The position numbers and the translations under genes are program-made. A model generated the notes under the pieces. It saw nothing but the letters and a program-made list of their open reading frames with translations, did no database searches and was not told the DNA's origin. Of a stretch of DNA of 64,000 nt, positions 9,315-21,042 are shown piece by piece. How positions within the stretch are numbered: the first letter of the stretch is position 1; every line of letters begins with the position of its first letter. Source of the stretch: Celeribacter sp. HF31 (GTDB taxonomy: Bacteria > Pseudomonadota > Alphaproteobacteria > Rhodobacterales > Rhodobacteraceae); the NCBI RefSeq assembly GCF_011806455.1, contig NZ_JAATOT010000001.1:124001-188000 (forward strand), written 5' to 3'.

Positions 9315-10481
9315 ATGATTTCACCCGTTCTGCCGACCTACAACCGGGCTCCCTTGTCCTTCGTCAAAGGCGAAGGCTCTTGGCTGATCGAGGCGGATGG
9401 GCGACGTTTCCTCGATCTGGGCGCGGGCATCGCGGTGAACACTCTGGGCCACGCCAACCCGGAACTGGCGGAGACACTGAAGGCGCAGGCGGACACGCTC
9501 TGGCATGTGTCGAACCTCTACAAGATCCCGGCGCAGGAGGCGCTCGCGGACAAGCTGGTCGAGACCACTTTCGCCGACACGTGTTTCTTCACCAACTCCG
9601 GCACCGAGGCCGCTGAGCTGGCGATCAAGATGGCGCGCAAATACTGGTATGAAAAAGGCCAGCCGGAAAAGACCGAGATCATCACCTTTGAGGGCTGTTT
9701 CCATGGTCGCTCCACCGGCGCGATTGCCGCCTCCGGCTCCGAGAAAATGGTCAAGGGCTTTGGCCCCCTGATGCCGGGGTTTGTCCATCTGCCGTTTGGC
9801 GACTGGGACACTGTCGCGGATCACGTCACGGACAAAACGGCGGCAATCCTGATCGAACCTGTGCAGGGCGAAGGCGGCATTCGTGTCGTCCCCGACGAGG
9901 CGCTGAAACTGCTGCGCGAGATTGCGGCGGCCAAAGGCTGTCTGTTGATGTTCGACGAGGTGCAATGCGGCGTCGCGCGGACCGGCAAACTTTTCGCTCA
10001 TGAATACGCTGGCGTGACGCCCGACATCATGATGGTTGCCAAAGGCATCGGCGGGGGCTTTCCGCTTGGGGCCGTTCTGGCCACCGAAGACGCGGCCTCT
10101 GGCATGACCGCAGGCACGCACGGGTCCACCTATGGTGGCAATCCTCTGGGCTGTGCCATCGGGCTGAAGGTGATGGAGATCGTGTCCGATCCCGACTTCC
10201 TCGCCGAGGTGAACCGCAAGGCGGGGCTGATGCGCCAGAAACTCGAAGGCCTCGTGGCCGATCACCCGGATGTCTTTGAAGGCGTCCGTGGCGAAGGCCT
10301 CATGCTGGGCCTCAAATGCAAAATCGCGCCTGCCGATCTGGTGGGCAAAGGCTATGAGCAAGGTGTTCTGACCGTGCCCGCCGCCGACAACGTGGTGCGG
10401 CTCTTGCCCGCGCTGAATATCACTGACGAAGAGATTGCCGAGGCCGTGTCGCGGATTGATGCCGCCGCCAGCGCGCTCTGA
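9315..10481 (+). CDS. argD: Acetylornithine aminotransferase ArgD
   Basis: PLP-dependent class III aminotransferase (388 aa) of arginine biosynthesis that converts N-acetylglutamate semialdehyde to N-acetylornithine. The PLP lysine is K243 in [12 protein letters not shown], with the cofactor aspartate D214 in FDEVQCG and the family motif TNSGTEA near 93. The start at 9315 follows GAGGAA. argF begins 20 bp after its stop codon, so the two form an operon. Confidence 0.95.
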   Translation: MISPVLPTYNRAPLSFVKGEGSWLIEADGRRFLDLGAGIAVNTLGHANPELAETLKAQADTLWHVSNLYKIPAQEALADKLVETTFADTCFFTNSGTEAAELAIKMARKYWYEKGQPEKTEIITFEGCFHGRSTGAIAASGSEKMVKGFGPLMPGFVHLPFGDWDTVADHVTDKTAAILIEPVQGEGGIRVVPDEALKLLREIAAAKGCLLMFDEVQCGVARTGKLFAHEYAGVTPDIMMVAKGIGGGFPLGAVLATEDAASGMTAGTHGSTYGGNPLGCAIGLKVMEIVSDPDFLAEVNRKAGLMRQKLEGLVADHPDVFEGVRGEGLMLGLKCKIAPADLVGKGYEQGVLTVPAADNVVRLLPALNITDEEIAEAVSRIDAAASAL

Positions 10482-10501
10482 CAGACGAAGAGACCAGACC
10501 T

Positions 10502-11425
10502 ATGAACCACTTCCTCGACATTCACAAAACCTCCGCGCAGGATCTGCACCGGATCATCGAAACCGCGAAGCTCACCAAAAACGCGCGTTACGACAAACCG
10601 AAAGCCGCGCTCGATGCGGAACAGCCGCTCAAAGACAAAATGGTCGCGCTGATTTTTGAGAAACCCTCGACCCGGACGCGCGTGTCTTTTGACGTGGGCG
10701 TGCGCCAGATGGGCGGCCAGACCATGGTGCTTTCGGGGGCCGATATGCAACTTGGCCACGGTGAAACCATCGCCGACACCGCCCGCGTGTTGTCGCGCTA
10801 CGTCGATATGATCATGATCCGCACCTTCGAGGAGCAAACGCTTTTGGAGATGGCGGAATATGCCTCTGTGCCGGTGATCAACGGGCTGACGAACCGGACT
10901 CATCCGTGCCAGATCATGGCCGACATCCTGACCTATGAGGAGCATCGCGGCTCGATCAAGGGCAAGAAAGTCGTCTGGTTGGGCGATGGCAACAACGTCT
11001 GCGCGTCGTTTATCCATGCCGCCGGTCAGTTCGGCTTTGACATGACCTTTGCAGGGCCAGAACCGCTCGATCCCGAGATGGGGTTTGTCGAAGAGGCGCG
11101 TGCCAATGGATCGACCATCGAGATCACCCGTGATGCCGAAGAGGCTGTCGCAGGCGCCGATCTTGTCGTCACCGATACCTGGGTCTCGATGCACGATCCG
11201 GCGTCCGCGCGCGAACGTCGCCACAACCAGCTCCGCCCCTACCGGGTGGATCGCAAGCTGATGTCACACGCCAACCCGGACGCTTTGTTCATGCATTGCC
11301 TTCCGGCGCACCGCGGCGATGAGGTGACGAACAACGTGATGGACGGCCCGCAATCGGTGATTTTCGACGAGGCTGAAAACCGTCTCCATGCGCAAAAATC
11401 CATCATGCGCTGGTGTGTGGAGTGA
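10502..11425 (+). CDS. argF: Ornithine carbamoyltransferase ArgF
   Basis: 307-aa anabolic OTCase that makes citrulline from ornithine and carbamoyl phosphate. The carbamoyl-phosphate loop [11 protein letters not shown] is at about 55-65, HPCQ follows in the middle, and the ornithine-site motif [10 protein letters not shown] is near the C-terminus. It is the second gene of the argD-argF operon and is followed by a terminator. Confidence 0.96.
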   Translation: MNHFLDIHKTSAQDLHRIIETAKLTKNARYDKPKAALDAEQPLKDKMVALIFEKPSTRTRVSFDVGVRQMGGQTMVLSGADMQLGHGETIADTARVLSRYVDMIMIRTFEEQTLLEMAEYASVPVINGLTNRTHPCQIMADILTYEEHRGSIKGKKVVWLGDGNNVCASFIHAAGQFGFDMTFAGPEPLDPEMGFVEEARANGSTIEITRDAEEAVAGADLVVTDTWVSMHDPASARERRHNQLRPYRVDRKLMSHANPDALFMHCLPAHRGDEVTNNVMDGPQSVIFDEAENRLHAQKSIMRWCVE

Positions 11426-11464
11426 GTGCGTGTGGAGTGAGTATTTCACCTGCAATGACAACAG

Positions 11465-11493
11465 AAAGGGCGCCGGTGAGGGCGCCCTTTTTT
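11465..11493 (+). terminator. Rho-independent terminator after argF
   Basis: 10-bp stem (11465-11474 with 11481-11490) with loop GGTGAG and a run of six T residues from 11488. It ends the argDF operon and also lies just past the stop codon of the convergent phosphate transporter gene. Confidence 0.9.
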
Positions 11494-11513
11494 GTGGTGC
11501 ATGAGAGGAGGCG

Positions 11514-12995
11514 TCAGCCCGCGAGATGCGACAGCAACCAAAAGGTGATGGCCGACAACAGGGCTGCGGCGGGAACCGTGATCACCCAGGCGGCGACGAT
11601 GGTCATGAAATGGCTGCGGCGGACCAATTTGCGGCGGCGGCGTTCCTCGGCGGCGATGCGCAGGTCTCTCTTTTTGCGCATCGTCTCGTCGAGGCGTTTT
11701 TCATGATACCATTCGCGAAAGAAGCCGACGCCAAACACCCCGCCCACAGCGATATGGGTCGAGGAGACCGGCAGGCCCAGCCAGCTTGCGACGATGACGG
11801 TGATCGCGGCGGAAAGCGCCACGCAATAGGCCCGCATCGGGTTCAGCTTGGTGATCTGGCTGCCGACCATTTTGATCAGTTTCGGACCGAACAGGATGAG
11901 TCCGAAAGAAATGCCGAAGGCGCCGATCACCATGACCCAATGGGGGATGTTCACCTTGCCTGCGAATTCGCCAGAGGCATTGGCATGGACGATGGCGGCC
12001 AGAGGACCGACCGCATTGGCGACGTCATTGGCGCCATGGGCAAAGGACAAAAGGGCGGCAGAAATCACCAGTGGCAGGCCGAAAAGCACCTTGAGAGACT
12101 TGTTGCGGTTTTCCAGCCCTTCGGATTGACGGCGCACCAGCGGCGCGGAGGCCACGTAGGACAATGCGCCCATGCCCAGACCGATCAGAAGAGCTGTCAA
12201 AAGATCGACGCTGACGATTTTCTTGAGGCCCTTGACGGCGAGGTAGGTCGCGAATGTGCCCATCATGATGCCGATCAGCACCGGCACCCAGCGGCGCGCG
12301 GCTTCGATCTTGTCGGCTTGATACATGATCCGGGCCTTGATGAACCACAGGAACCCGGCCGCGATCACGCCGCCCAGCAGGGGTGAGATCACCCAGCTCA
12401 GTGCGATGAGGCCCATCGAGCCCCAGTTCACCGTGGCAAAGCCCGCCGCGGCAATCCCTGCGCCCATGACGCCGCCCACGACGGAGTGCGTGGTGGACAC
12501 GGGTGCGCCGATCCAGGTTGCGAGGTTGACCCAGAGTGCGGAGGACAAAAGCGCGGCCATCATCGCCCAGATAAAGACCTGCGTGTTGGCGACGGCGCTG
12601 GGGTCTATGATGCCTTTGGAAATGGTCGAGACCACATCGCCGCCCGCCAAAAGCGCGCCCGCACTTTCGCAAAGCGCGGCAATCACGATGGCGCCGCCCA
12701 TGGTCAGGGCGTTGGCGCCGACGGCAGGGCCCATGTTGTTCGCCACATCGTTGGCGCCAATGTTGATCGCCATATAGGCGCCCAAAGCGGCGGCGGCGAT
12801 CACCACGGCAGAGCCGGGTTGTCCGCCAAAGACCAAAGCGGCAAATAGCCCCGCGACGATGATAAAGGCCAAAGCGACCCCGAGCCCCACCATAGGGCGC
12901 GCGATGTGAAAGGTGGCCAACTCGATCTGGCTGATCCGATTAAGATCCTTGTCGAGGGTTTTCCACTGTTTTCCGTGCTCTTCGCTCTCAGACAT
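11514..12995 (-). CDS. PiT family inorganic phosphate transporter
   Basis: 493-aa inner-membrane symporter of the PiT family (PF01384). Both halves carry the signature: GANDVANNMGPAVGA near residue 80 and GANDVANAVGPLAAI near 320. Each half also has the partner motif (GAPVSTTHSVVGG and GLPVSSTHIAVGG). The N-terminal 25 residues and a basic stretch near 450 (RKKRDLRIAAEERRRRKL) are cytoplasmic. No PhoU/DUF47 gene is adjacent, although these often pair with PiT. Confidence 0.93.
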   Translation of the reverse strand: MSESEEHGKQWKTLDKDLNRISQIELATFHIARPMVGLGVALAFIIVAGLFAALVFGGQPGSAVVIAAAALGAYMAINIGANDVANNMGPAVGANALTMGGAIVIAALCESAGALLAGGDVVSTISKGIIDPSAVANTQVFIWAMMAALLSSALWVNLATWIGAPVSTTHSVVGGVMGAGIAAAGFATVNWGSMGLIALSWVISPLLGGVIAAGFLWFIKARIMYQADKIEAARRWVPVLIGIMMGTFATYLAVKGLKKIVSVDLLTALLIGLGMGALSYVASAPLVRRQSEGLENRNKSLKVLFGLPLVISAALLSFAHGANDVANAVGPLAAIVHANASGEFAGKVNIPHWVMVIGAFGISFGLILFGPKLIKMVGSQITKLNPMRAYCVALSAAITVIVASWLGLPVSSTHIAVGGVFGVGFFREWYHEKRLDETMRKKRDLRIAAEERRRRKLVRRSHFMTIVAAWVITVPAAALLSAITFWLLSHLAG

Positions 12996-13099
12996 CTTTG
13001 CCCTGGCCCGTCATTTTTCTGTTACAAACGGCGCAGCGCTAGCGTGCCCGGCCTTGCAATGCAAGCCTTTCGCGTCTCTTGAGCGCAGGGTAAATCGTT

Positions 13100-13558
13100 T
13101 CAGAAGTCGAGAAGCAACTCGCGCAGCTCTGGCTCATCGACCAGAGCAGCCGCCTGTTTCGGCGACATCCAGCTGCGTTTGCGCTGGCTCTTTTCCGGGA
13201 ACTCGTCCTCGAGATGATCGACCTCGATCGAGTAGACCGTGGCCTCCACCGGCGCGGGCAAGCCGTTGTCGAGCTTCTTGATATAGTGATAAAGGCCCAG
13301 CGGTTTGGACGTGCGCGGCACGGGTTTTACACCGGCCTCTTCCCAGGCTTCCTGGGCTGCAGTGCCTGCGCCATCGAGCCCCCGGATCGGCCAGCCTTTC
13401 GGAATGATCCAACGCCCCGTATCGCGCGAGGTGATCAGGAGAACTTCCTTACCTTTCTTGCCGTTACGCCAACACAGCGCAGCAGATTGCACGCGGTCGG
13501 GGCGACGCAGAAGCGGGTCGAAAACGCCTGTCCAAGCGGATTTGAGAAGGGGTACCAT
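13100..13558 (-). CDS. Nudix hydrolase
   Basis: 152-aa Nudix-fold hydrolase resembling the diphosphoinositol-polyphosphate type found in alphaproteobacteria. The box runs GWPIRGLDGAGTAAQ then EAWEEAGV: the metal-binding EAWEE core and G22/V23 are kept, but box position 7 (normally Glu) is Leu and position 15 (normally Arg) is Gln. The preceding RWIIPKG is typical. The substrate cannot be told; candidates are nucleoside or inositol polyphosphates. Confidence 0.88.
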   Translation of the reverse strand: MVPLLKSAWTGVFDPLLRRPDRVQSAALCWRNGKKGKEVLLITSRDTGRWIIPKGWPIRGLDGAGTAAQEAWEEAGVKPVPRTSKPLGLYHYIKKLDNGLPAPVEATVYSIEVDHLEDEFPEKSQRKRSWMSPKQAAALVDEPELRELLLDF

Positions 13559-13775
13559 GAACTCGATATGTGCCTGTTTTGTCTATATTTCGTATATACA
13601 TAGGGCGAACTTTCCCAAATTGCAAGCCATTCGCAGAAATCTACCGATCCACACATGCCCCAGTGGCGATTTCAGCCCCTCTTGCCAGGCGCTGGTTTCG
13701 CCATAAGTGTAGGCGCAACAGGCACAACTGCGCGTGCCTAAACCTATCCCAAAGCCCGCGATCAAGGAGTGTCCC

Positions 13776-15194
<1,419 letters not shown>

Positions 15195-15306
15195 GCCGAC
15201 AGGTTTGTCTTGCCTGTTTTTATCTTGCCTGTGCCCCTGAAATTGTGATTTCCCAGAACTGACGCGCCGCAGTATAGGTGCGCCGCGCGTGACAAGGTGG
15301 GCGGGA

Positions 15307-16734
15307 ATGAGCTTCGTCATCTTCATCAATGGTTTGGTCATGGTGTTTTTCGCCGCTCTCATGGGGGTGGTGGCCGTGGCCTTTCCCGACACGGCGTCGG
15401 TGTTCGAGGAATCCGCCTTCTTCTTCGGGTTCCTGGGCGGCGCTTTGGCGTTGGCCTCTTCACCGCGCACCGAGAATTTGCGCCCTTTGCACACGTTTCT
15501 CCTGACTTCCTCGGTCTGGATGGTCGCGGCCCTTTGCGGTGCGGGGCCTTTGCACCTTTACAATCTCTCGCTCACAGACGCGTTTTTCGAGGCCATGTCG
15601 GGGATCACCACCACCGGCTCCACCGTGATGTCCGGCCTTGATGACACGCCGCGTGGCATCATCTTCTGGCGCGCGGCTCTGCAGGCGGTCGGCGGGGTCG
15701 GCTTCATCGTCACAGGCATCGCGCTGTTGCCGATCCTCAAGGTCGGCGGGATGCAGCTTTTCCGTTCGGAAAGCTCCGAGACCGGCGAGCGGGAACTGCG
15801 CAACGCAACCATGTTTGCCTCCGCCACCTTGCAGATTTATTTTGCGCTCATCGCGATATGTGGCCTGCTCTATCTCTTGGGGGGCATGTCGCCCTTCGAT
15901 GCGCTGACCCATGCTTTGACCACGCTCTCGACCGGCGGCTATTCGGGCTATGACGCCTCTTTCGGCCATTTCCAAAGCGGCTTTCTGCAATGGACCTGCA
16001 CCCTCTTCATGTTGGCCGGCGCCCTGCCGTTTTCCTGGTATATCAGGGGGATGCGTCACGGAAACTGGCGCTCTGAACAGGTCGTGGCAATGCTGAAATC
16101 TCTTGGTGTGTCGATCGCGATCCTTGCCGTGTGGCTCATGTATACGCGAGATGAAACGCTGCCTGATGCGCTTCGCCTCGTGGCGTTCAATGTCGTCTCA
16201 GTGGTGACGACCACCGGCTATGCCACGACAGATTACACGCTTTGGGGACCTTTCGCCGTGGCCGCATTCTTCGCCCTGACGGCGGTCGGAGGGGCCACCG
16301 GGTCGACGGCAGGTGGCGCGAAAGCCATGCGCTGGCTCGTAGCCTTTCGAGCGCTTCTGGCGCAAATTCGGATGAGCTATGCGCCGCATCGGATCACATT
16401 CGTGAAGTACGAAGGCCGTCCGGTTGCCCCCGATGCGCTCTCCGGCGTCATCGCATTTTTCGTGCTCTATGCGGCAACCTTCGGCGTGTTGGCCTCGCTC
16501 CTGAGCTTTTTCGGCGCCGATATGTCGACCGCGCTCTCCGGCGCTTTGACAGCTCTGGCAAACGTCGGGCCAGGGGTGGGTGATGTCATCGGACCTGCGG
16601 GCAATTTCGCCACTCTGGACACGGCCTCCAAGCTTGTCCTGAGTTTTGGCATGTATCTCGGACGGCTCGAAATGGCGACGGTCTACGCGCTCATGGCGCC
16701 GTTGTTTTGGCGGGAGCTGGTGGCCAGCCGCTAA
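15307..16734 (+). CDS. TrkH-type potassium uptake membrane subunit
   Basis: 475-aa integral membrane protein of the TrkH/KtrB superfamily. The four pore loops are visible: SGITTTGSTV, LSTGGYSGY, VVTTTGYATTD and LANVGPGVG, each with the selectivity-filter glycine. It needs a TrkA/KtrA regulatory subunit, and none is encoded here. The ATG at 15307 follows a GGTGGGCGGGA stretch; an in-frame GTG at 15289 is the alternative. Confidence 0.92.
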   Translation: MSFVIFINGLVMVFFAALMGVVAVAFPDTASVFEESAFFFGFLGGALALASSPRTENLRPLHTFLLTSSVWMVAALCGAGPLHLYNLSLTDAFFEAMSGITTTGSTVMSGLDDTPRGIIFWRAALQAVGGVGFIVTGIALLPILKVGGMQLFRSESSETGERELRNATMFASATLQIYFALIAICGLLYLLGGMSPFDALTHALTTLSTGGYSGYDASFGHFQSGFLQWTCTLFMLAGALPFSWYIRGMRHGNWRSEQVVAMLKSLGVSIAILAVWLMYTRDETLPDALRLVAFNVVSVVTTTGYATTDYTLWGPFAVAAFFALTAVGGATGSTAGGAKAMRWLVAFRALLAQIRMSYAPHRITFVKYEGRPVAPDALSGVIAFFVLYAATFGVLASLLSFFGADMSTALSGALTALANVGPGVGDVIGPAGNFATLDTASKLVLSFGMYLGRLEMATVYALMAPLFWRELVASR

Positions 16735-16883
16735 GGCTGTGCCATCCCTTTTGCACGCGTTAACCTTAATCAGATTAACCTTAACGTCCTGTCATAAAGG
16801 GCGGAGCAAAGGTTAAAACCCTGTCACATTTCTCGCGGGCGGACTGTCACAGTCTTTAAAGATCCGTAAACGCCAAAGCCGGA

Positions 16884-19298
16884 TTACGTGCCCCGCCGCT
16901 TGGCACGCAGCGTTGGATCGGCCTCGGTCGGATCTTCGGGCCAAGGGTGTTTTGGATAGCGCCCACGCATATCTTTGCGCACATCGGCATAGGATGTTTT
17001 CCAGAAATTCGGCAAATCCATCGTCACCTGAACCGGACGATGCGCCGGAGAGGTCAGCACCACTTTCAAAGGCACATGGTTCGGCCCCACGGTCGGATGC
17101 CGCGTGGTGCCGAAAAATTCCTGAAGCCTGCCCGTGACTTCCGGATGCTCGCCGGAATAATCAATCGGCAATTTGCGACCCACGGGGCTTTCGAAATGTC
17201 CAGGAACCTCGCGATCAAGTCGCTGCATTTGATCCCAATCCAACATGGCCCGAAGCGCGTCAGTGATGTCCAGCGCCCGCAGCGCCGCCTCGGTTTTCGC
17301 GCCTTTGAGATAGGGCAAAAGCCAGTCTTCAAGCGTGGCGAGCAGTGCCTCTTCCGACATATCGGGATAGCTGTCGCCCATCAGGTGCACGCGGGCGGCA
17401 AAGCGCTTTGCCGCATCGCTCCAAGGCAGGCCGATCTGTCGCAAGCCCACCAAAGCGCCACGGGCCAGCGCCTCTTTCGGGGCGTCTTTCCACTGACGAT
17501 CATCCAGCACCAAAGCGCCAAACATCTCGCGCCGACGGGCCACCACGCGTTTCTCGCGCCTGTCCCAGTCACAGACCTCGTGCCAAGCGATTTGATCGCC
17601 ATAGAGGCCGCGCAGCTCGCCTTCGCTGATCTGAACGGCCTGCCGGATGCGCGCATCCCGCGCGGCGCCGTCGGTGTCCGTCACCACGATCAAGCGGGCA
17701 GAGGCCAAGTCGTCGCTCTCCGGCATCACGGCGCCTTTGCCACCTGACAACAAATAGCGCGGTTGGTCACCTGCACGGCGCAAGCCCACTCGATCCGGGT
17801 AGGCCAGAGCCGCCATTTCGCCGAGGCTCATCGGTTCGATGTGCGGCAGGCCCTGACGCAACCGCTTGGCCTCCTGTTTGACGCGTTCAATCACGCCGCG
17901 ATCGGCCGTGCCAGGGCTTTGCAAGGCCCGCATCCGTAAAGACAGGTCCACGCCCGCGCCCCGCAATGGATCGCGTTCGTTCAACATTGCGGCCAAATCG
18001 GCGGCCTGTTGTCCCGCGATTTGTAGCATATGTGCAAGCCTCGGATGCAGCGGTTTGGCAGATAGCGCCTTGCCATGCTCGGTGATCCGCCCCTCAGGCC
18101 TCATCGCGCCGAGGCTTTGCAGGAGGGCTCTTGCCTCTCCCAAGGGCCCCGGCGGGGGCGGTGTGAGAAAGGCCAAATCCCCCTCAGATGCGCCCCAAAG
18201 TGCGAGTTCCAAAGCGAGCCCGGTCAGGTCAGCCGTTTCGATCTCCGCAGGCGCAAAGCTGGACAGCGCGCCTTCTTCGCCCTTGGTCCAAAGCCGATAA
18301 CACACCCCTTCGGAGACCCGTCCGGCACGGCCGCGACGCTGTTCGGCTTCGGCTTTCGAGACCCGCTCCGTGACCAGTCGCGACATGCCTGAGGCGGGAT
18401 CGAACCGCGCACGGCGCGCGCGTCCTGCGTCCACGACGATACGCACGTCTTCGATGGTGAGAGAGGTCTCGGCAATCGAGGTCGCCAACACGATCTTGCG
18501 CCCAGCTTTTGTGGGGGCGATGGCGGCGCGTTGGTCGGCGAATTTCATCGCGCCGAACAACGGGCGCAGAGTGCAATCTGGTGGCACGCGGCCTTCCAGC
18601 AGGCTCTGAACGCGACGGATTTCACCCTCGCCGGGCAGAAAGACCAGCGCCGATCCTTCGGCCTCTGCGACCGCTTTGAGCGTGAGATCGGCGACGGCTT
18701 GTTCCAGGCGCTGGGTCTTTGGTACAGGTGCGTCGAGCCAGCGGGTTTCGACCGGATAGGCGCGGCCTTCGGAGCGGATCACGGGGGCATCGTCCAGAAG
18801 AGCGGCGACGGGGGCCGCGTCCAAGGTCGCGGACATGACCACGAGCGCGAGATCATCCCGCAGCGCCTGCCGCACCTCCCAAGTGAGCGCGAGACCGAGA
18901 TCGGCGTTCAGGCTGCGTTCGTGGAATTCGTCAAAGATTATGGCGCCAATCCCGGTCAATTCCGGATCAGTTTGTAGCATTCGTGTAAGAATACCCTCGG
19001 TCACCACTTCGATCCGGGTGGCTTTCGAGACCTTAGCTTCGCCTCGGATGCGGTAGCCGACGGTCTCGCCCGCGCGTTCGCCTAGGGTCTCCGCCATACG
19101 TTCCGCCGCCGTGCGCGCCGCCAAGCGACGGGGTTCGAGCATGACGATTTTCCCCTCGATGAGGGGAAGCAGCGCCAGAGGCACGCGCGTGGTTTTCCCG
19201 GCCCCGGGCGGTGCCATAAGAACAGCACGACCGTGGGTCGCAAGGGCGTCGGTCAGATCACCAAGAACGTCATCAATGGGCAGGCGGGGTGTGAACAT
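16884..19298 (-). CDS. hrpB: ATP-dependent RNA helicase HrpB
   Basis: 804-aa DEAH-type superfamily 2 helicase of the HrpB family. Walker A is PPGAGKTTRVPLALL (about residues 29-43), and the DEAH box appears as DEFHERSL near 123. Motif III is MSATLDA, and motif VI lies around EQRRGRAGRVSEG. The HrpB-specific C-terminal domain ends the protein. Bacterial HrpB has a poorly defined RNA-processing role. AAGGAG lies directly before the start. It is divergent from meaB. Confidence 0.95.
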   Translation of the reverse strand: MFTPRLPIDDVLGDLTDALATHGRAVLMAPPGAGKTTRVPLALLPLIEGKIVMLEPRRLAARTAAERMAETLGERAGETVGYRIRGEAKVSKATRIEVVTEGILTRMLQTDPELTGIGAIIFDEFHERSLNADLGLALTWEVRQALRDDLALVVMSATLDAAPVAALLDDAPVIRSEGRAYPVETRWLDAPVPKTQRLEQAVADLTLKAVAEAEGSALVFLPGEGEIRRVQSLLEGRVPPDCTLRPLFGAMKFADQRAAIAPTKAGRKIVLATSIAETSLTIEDVRIVVDAGRARRARFDPASGMSRLVTERVSKAEAEQRRGRAGRVSEGVCYRLWTKGEEGALSSFAPAEIETADLTGLALELALWGASEGDLAFLTPPPPGPLGEARALLQSLGAMRPEGRITEHGKALSAKPLHPRLAHMLQIAGQQAADLAAMLNERDPLRGAGVDLSLRMRALQSPGTADRGVIERVKQEAKRLRQGLPHIEPMSLGEMAALAYPDRVGLRRAGDQPRYLLSGGKGAVMPESDDLASARLIVVTDTDGAARDARIRQAVQISEGELRGLYGDQIAWHEVCDWDRREKRVVARRREMFGALVLDDRQWKDAPKEALARGALVGLRQIGLPWSDAAKRFAARVHLMGDSYPDMSEEALLATLEDWLLPYLKGAKTEAALRALDITDALRAMLDWDQMQRLDREVPGHFESPVGRKLPIDYSGEHPEVTGRLQEFFGTTRHPTVGPNHVPLKVVLTSPAHRPVQVTMDLPNFWKTSYADVRKDMRGRYPKHPWPEDPTEADPTLRAKRRGT

Positions 19299-19405
19299 GT
19301 CTCCTTATGATCGAAAGCTGAGAGGCCGAAAAGAGGGCAGGGGTGGACAAAGCGGCAAGGCTGCGGGAAAAACTGCATCAACGCTCCGCAACCCGGAAGG
19401 TCATC

Positions 19406-20383
19406 ATGGACATCAAAGAGCTTGCCGAACAGGTCATCGCAGGAAATCGCCGAGCGCTGGCGCGGGCGATCACATTGGTCGAAAGCGCACGGGCGGATCA
19501 TCGGGCGCAGGCGATCGAGTTGATGGAACTGATCGGCAAAAGCGGGCGTCAGGCGCTGCGCCTTGGTCTGTCGGGCACGCCGGGGGTGGGCAAATCCACC
19601 TTTATCGAGAGTTTTGGCATGATGCTCATCAAACAGGGGTTGAAGGTCGCCGTGCTGGCTGTCGACCCGTCTTCGTCTCGCTCGGGCGGCTCGATCCTGG
19701 GCGATAAGACGCGGATGGAGATGCTGTCGCGGGAACGCGATGCCTTTATCCGCCCGTCTCCGTCCCAATCCGAACTGGGCGGCGTGGCGCGACGCACGCG
19801 CGAAGCCGTCGCGCTATGTGAAGCGGCGGGGTATGATCTGATCCTCATCGAGACCGTGGGCGTGGGCCAATCCGAGACCGTGGTCGCCGAGATGTCCGAT
19901 CTGTTTTTGCTTTTGCTGGCGCCTGCGGGGGGCGACGAATTGCAAGGCGTCAAACGCGGCATCATGGAAATGGCGGACATCATTTTGGTGAACAAGGCGG
20001 ATGGCGATTTGAAACCTGCCGCGCAACGCACCTGTGCCGATTACGCCGGGGCTCTGCGCCTCATCCGTAAACGCCCGCAAGACCCGCAGGATTTCCCCAA
20101 GGCGATGACCGTGTCCGCGATTGAGGAAAAGGGCCTGCAAGAGGCTTGGGGCGAGATGACAACGCTGGCCGAGTGGCGGCGCGAGAACGGGTTCTTTGAC
20201 AAGCGCCGCTCCGAGCAGGCGGAATATTGGTTTGGTCAGGACATTCGCCTTGGGCTTTTGTCGCAACTGGAAAAAGAGCCGCTCAAATCGATGATCACCG
20301 GCCTCGCCAGCAAGGTGGCCAAAGGCGAGATCACGCCGGGTCATGCGGCGGCGGATGTATTGGCGGCCCTTCAACACGGGTGA
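19406..20383 (+). CDS. meaB: MeaB, methylmalonyl-CoA mutase-associated GTPase
   Basis: 325-aa G3E-family GTPase that protects and loads cobalamin on methylmalonyl-CoA mutase. The P-loop is SGTPGVGKSTFIES (about residues 53-66), and VDPSSSRSGGSILGDKTRM and LIETVGVGQSE follow as expected. The start at 19406 has GGAAGG at a good distance; the frame is open upstream from a GTG at 19343. The mutase itself is not in this window, but prpE (36757) makes propionyl-CoA for the same pathway. Confidence 0.94.
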   Translation: MDIKELAEQVIAGNRRALARAITLVESARADHRAQAIELMELIGKSGRQALRLGLSGTPGVGKSTFIESFGMMLIKQGLKVAVLAVDPSSSRSGGSILGDKTRMEMLSRERDAFIRPSPSQSELGGVARRTREAVALCEAAGYDLILIETVGVGQSETVVAEMSDLFLLLLAPAGGDELQGVKRGIMEMADIILVNKADGDLKPAAQRTCADYAGALRLIRKRPQDPQDFPKAMTVSAIEEKGLQEAWGEMTTLAEWRRENGFFDKRRSEQAEYWFGQDIRLGLLSQLEKEPLKSMITGLASKVAKGEITPGHAAADVLAALQHG

Positions 20384-20631
20384 GCGAGAGGGGACTTGAC
20401 GATTCTCCCGGGATCGCCTATGCACCGCGAACTGAATTTCGGGCACGGCTCTCAGGCGGTGTCCTTTTCTGTTGGAAATCGGTGTTTTCCCGTGTTTCTC
20501 ATCGCTTTTCGGACTTGCGTCCGGGGCGGGGGCGCGTAAAAGAGGGCCGAATAAGACAGAAACGAGTCTTTTAAACTGCGAGAGGGCGTCATTCAGGGCG
20601 TGCTTTCGAAAGTAGAAACGAGGATGAACCC

Positions 20632-20919
20632 ATGTCGCGTCGTTGCGAACTGACCGGTAAAGGCCCGATGACTGGCAACAATGTCAGCCACGCCAAAAAC
20701 AGAACCCGCCGCCGTTTCCTTCCGAACCTCAACGATGTGACGCTGATTTCGGAAGCCCTCGGCCGTTCTTTCAAACTGCGGATTTCCGCCGCTGCTCTGC
20801 GTTCCGTGGACCACCGTGGCGGTCTGGACGCCTTCCTTGCCAAAGCCAAGGACGAAGAGCTGTCGGATAACGCTCTGAAAATCAAGAAAGACATCGCGAA
20901 AGCTCAGGCTGCCGCGTAA
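20632..20919 (+). CDS. rpmB: 50S ribosomal protein L28
   Basis: 95-aa ribosomal protein with the L28 start [20 protein letters not shown] and the family motif [12 protein letters not shown]. It is a single-gene unit: 248 bp of upstream non-coding sequence must hold its promoter, and a strong terminator follows. An imperfect hairpin near 20551-20570 is visible in the leader, but I cannot assign a regulatory role. Confidence 0.98.
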   Translation: MSRRCELTGKGPMTGNNVSHAKNRTRRRFLPNLNDVTLISEALGRSFKLRISAAALRSVDHRGGLDAFLAKAKDEELSDNALKIKKDIAKAQAAA

Positions 20920-20943
20920 TCCTTTCGGATTTTACGGATTGAA

Positions 20944-20975
20944 CCCCGCGAAGGTTAAGCTTTCGCGGGGTTTTT
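20944..20975 (+). terminator. Rho-independent terminator after rpmB
   Basis: 9-bp GC-rich stem (20944-20952 with 20962-20970) followed by TTTTT, 24 bp after the rpmB stop codon. Confidence 0.93.
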
Positions 20976-21042
20976 CTGTGTGACGCGATGTGTCATTTGG
21001 TCTCTTTCCTTTCACGCCATCTTCGCTAAAGTGCGCGGTACC

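Noticed and set aside
16760-16784. Repeated TTAACCTTAA as CtrA sites
   Set aside because: CtrA boxes need TTAA-N7-TTAA; the spacing here does not fit and one more copy at 56578 lies in a non-promoter position.
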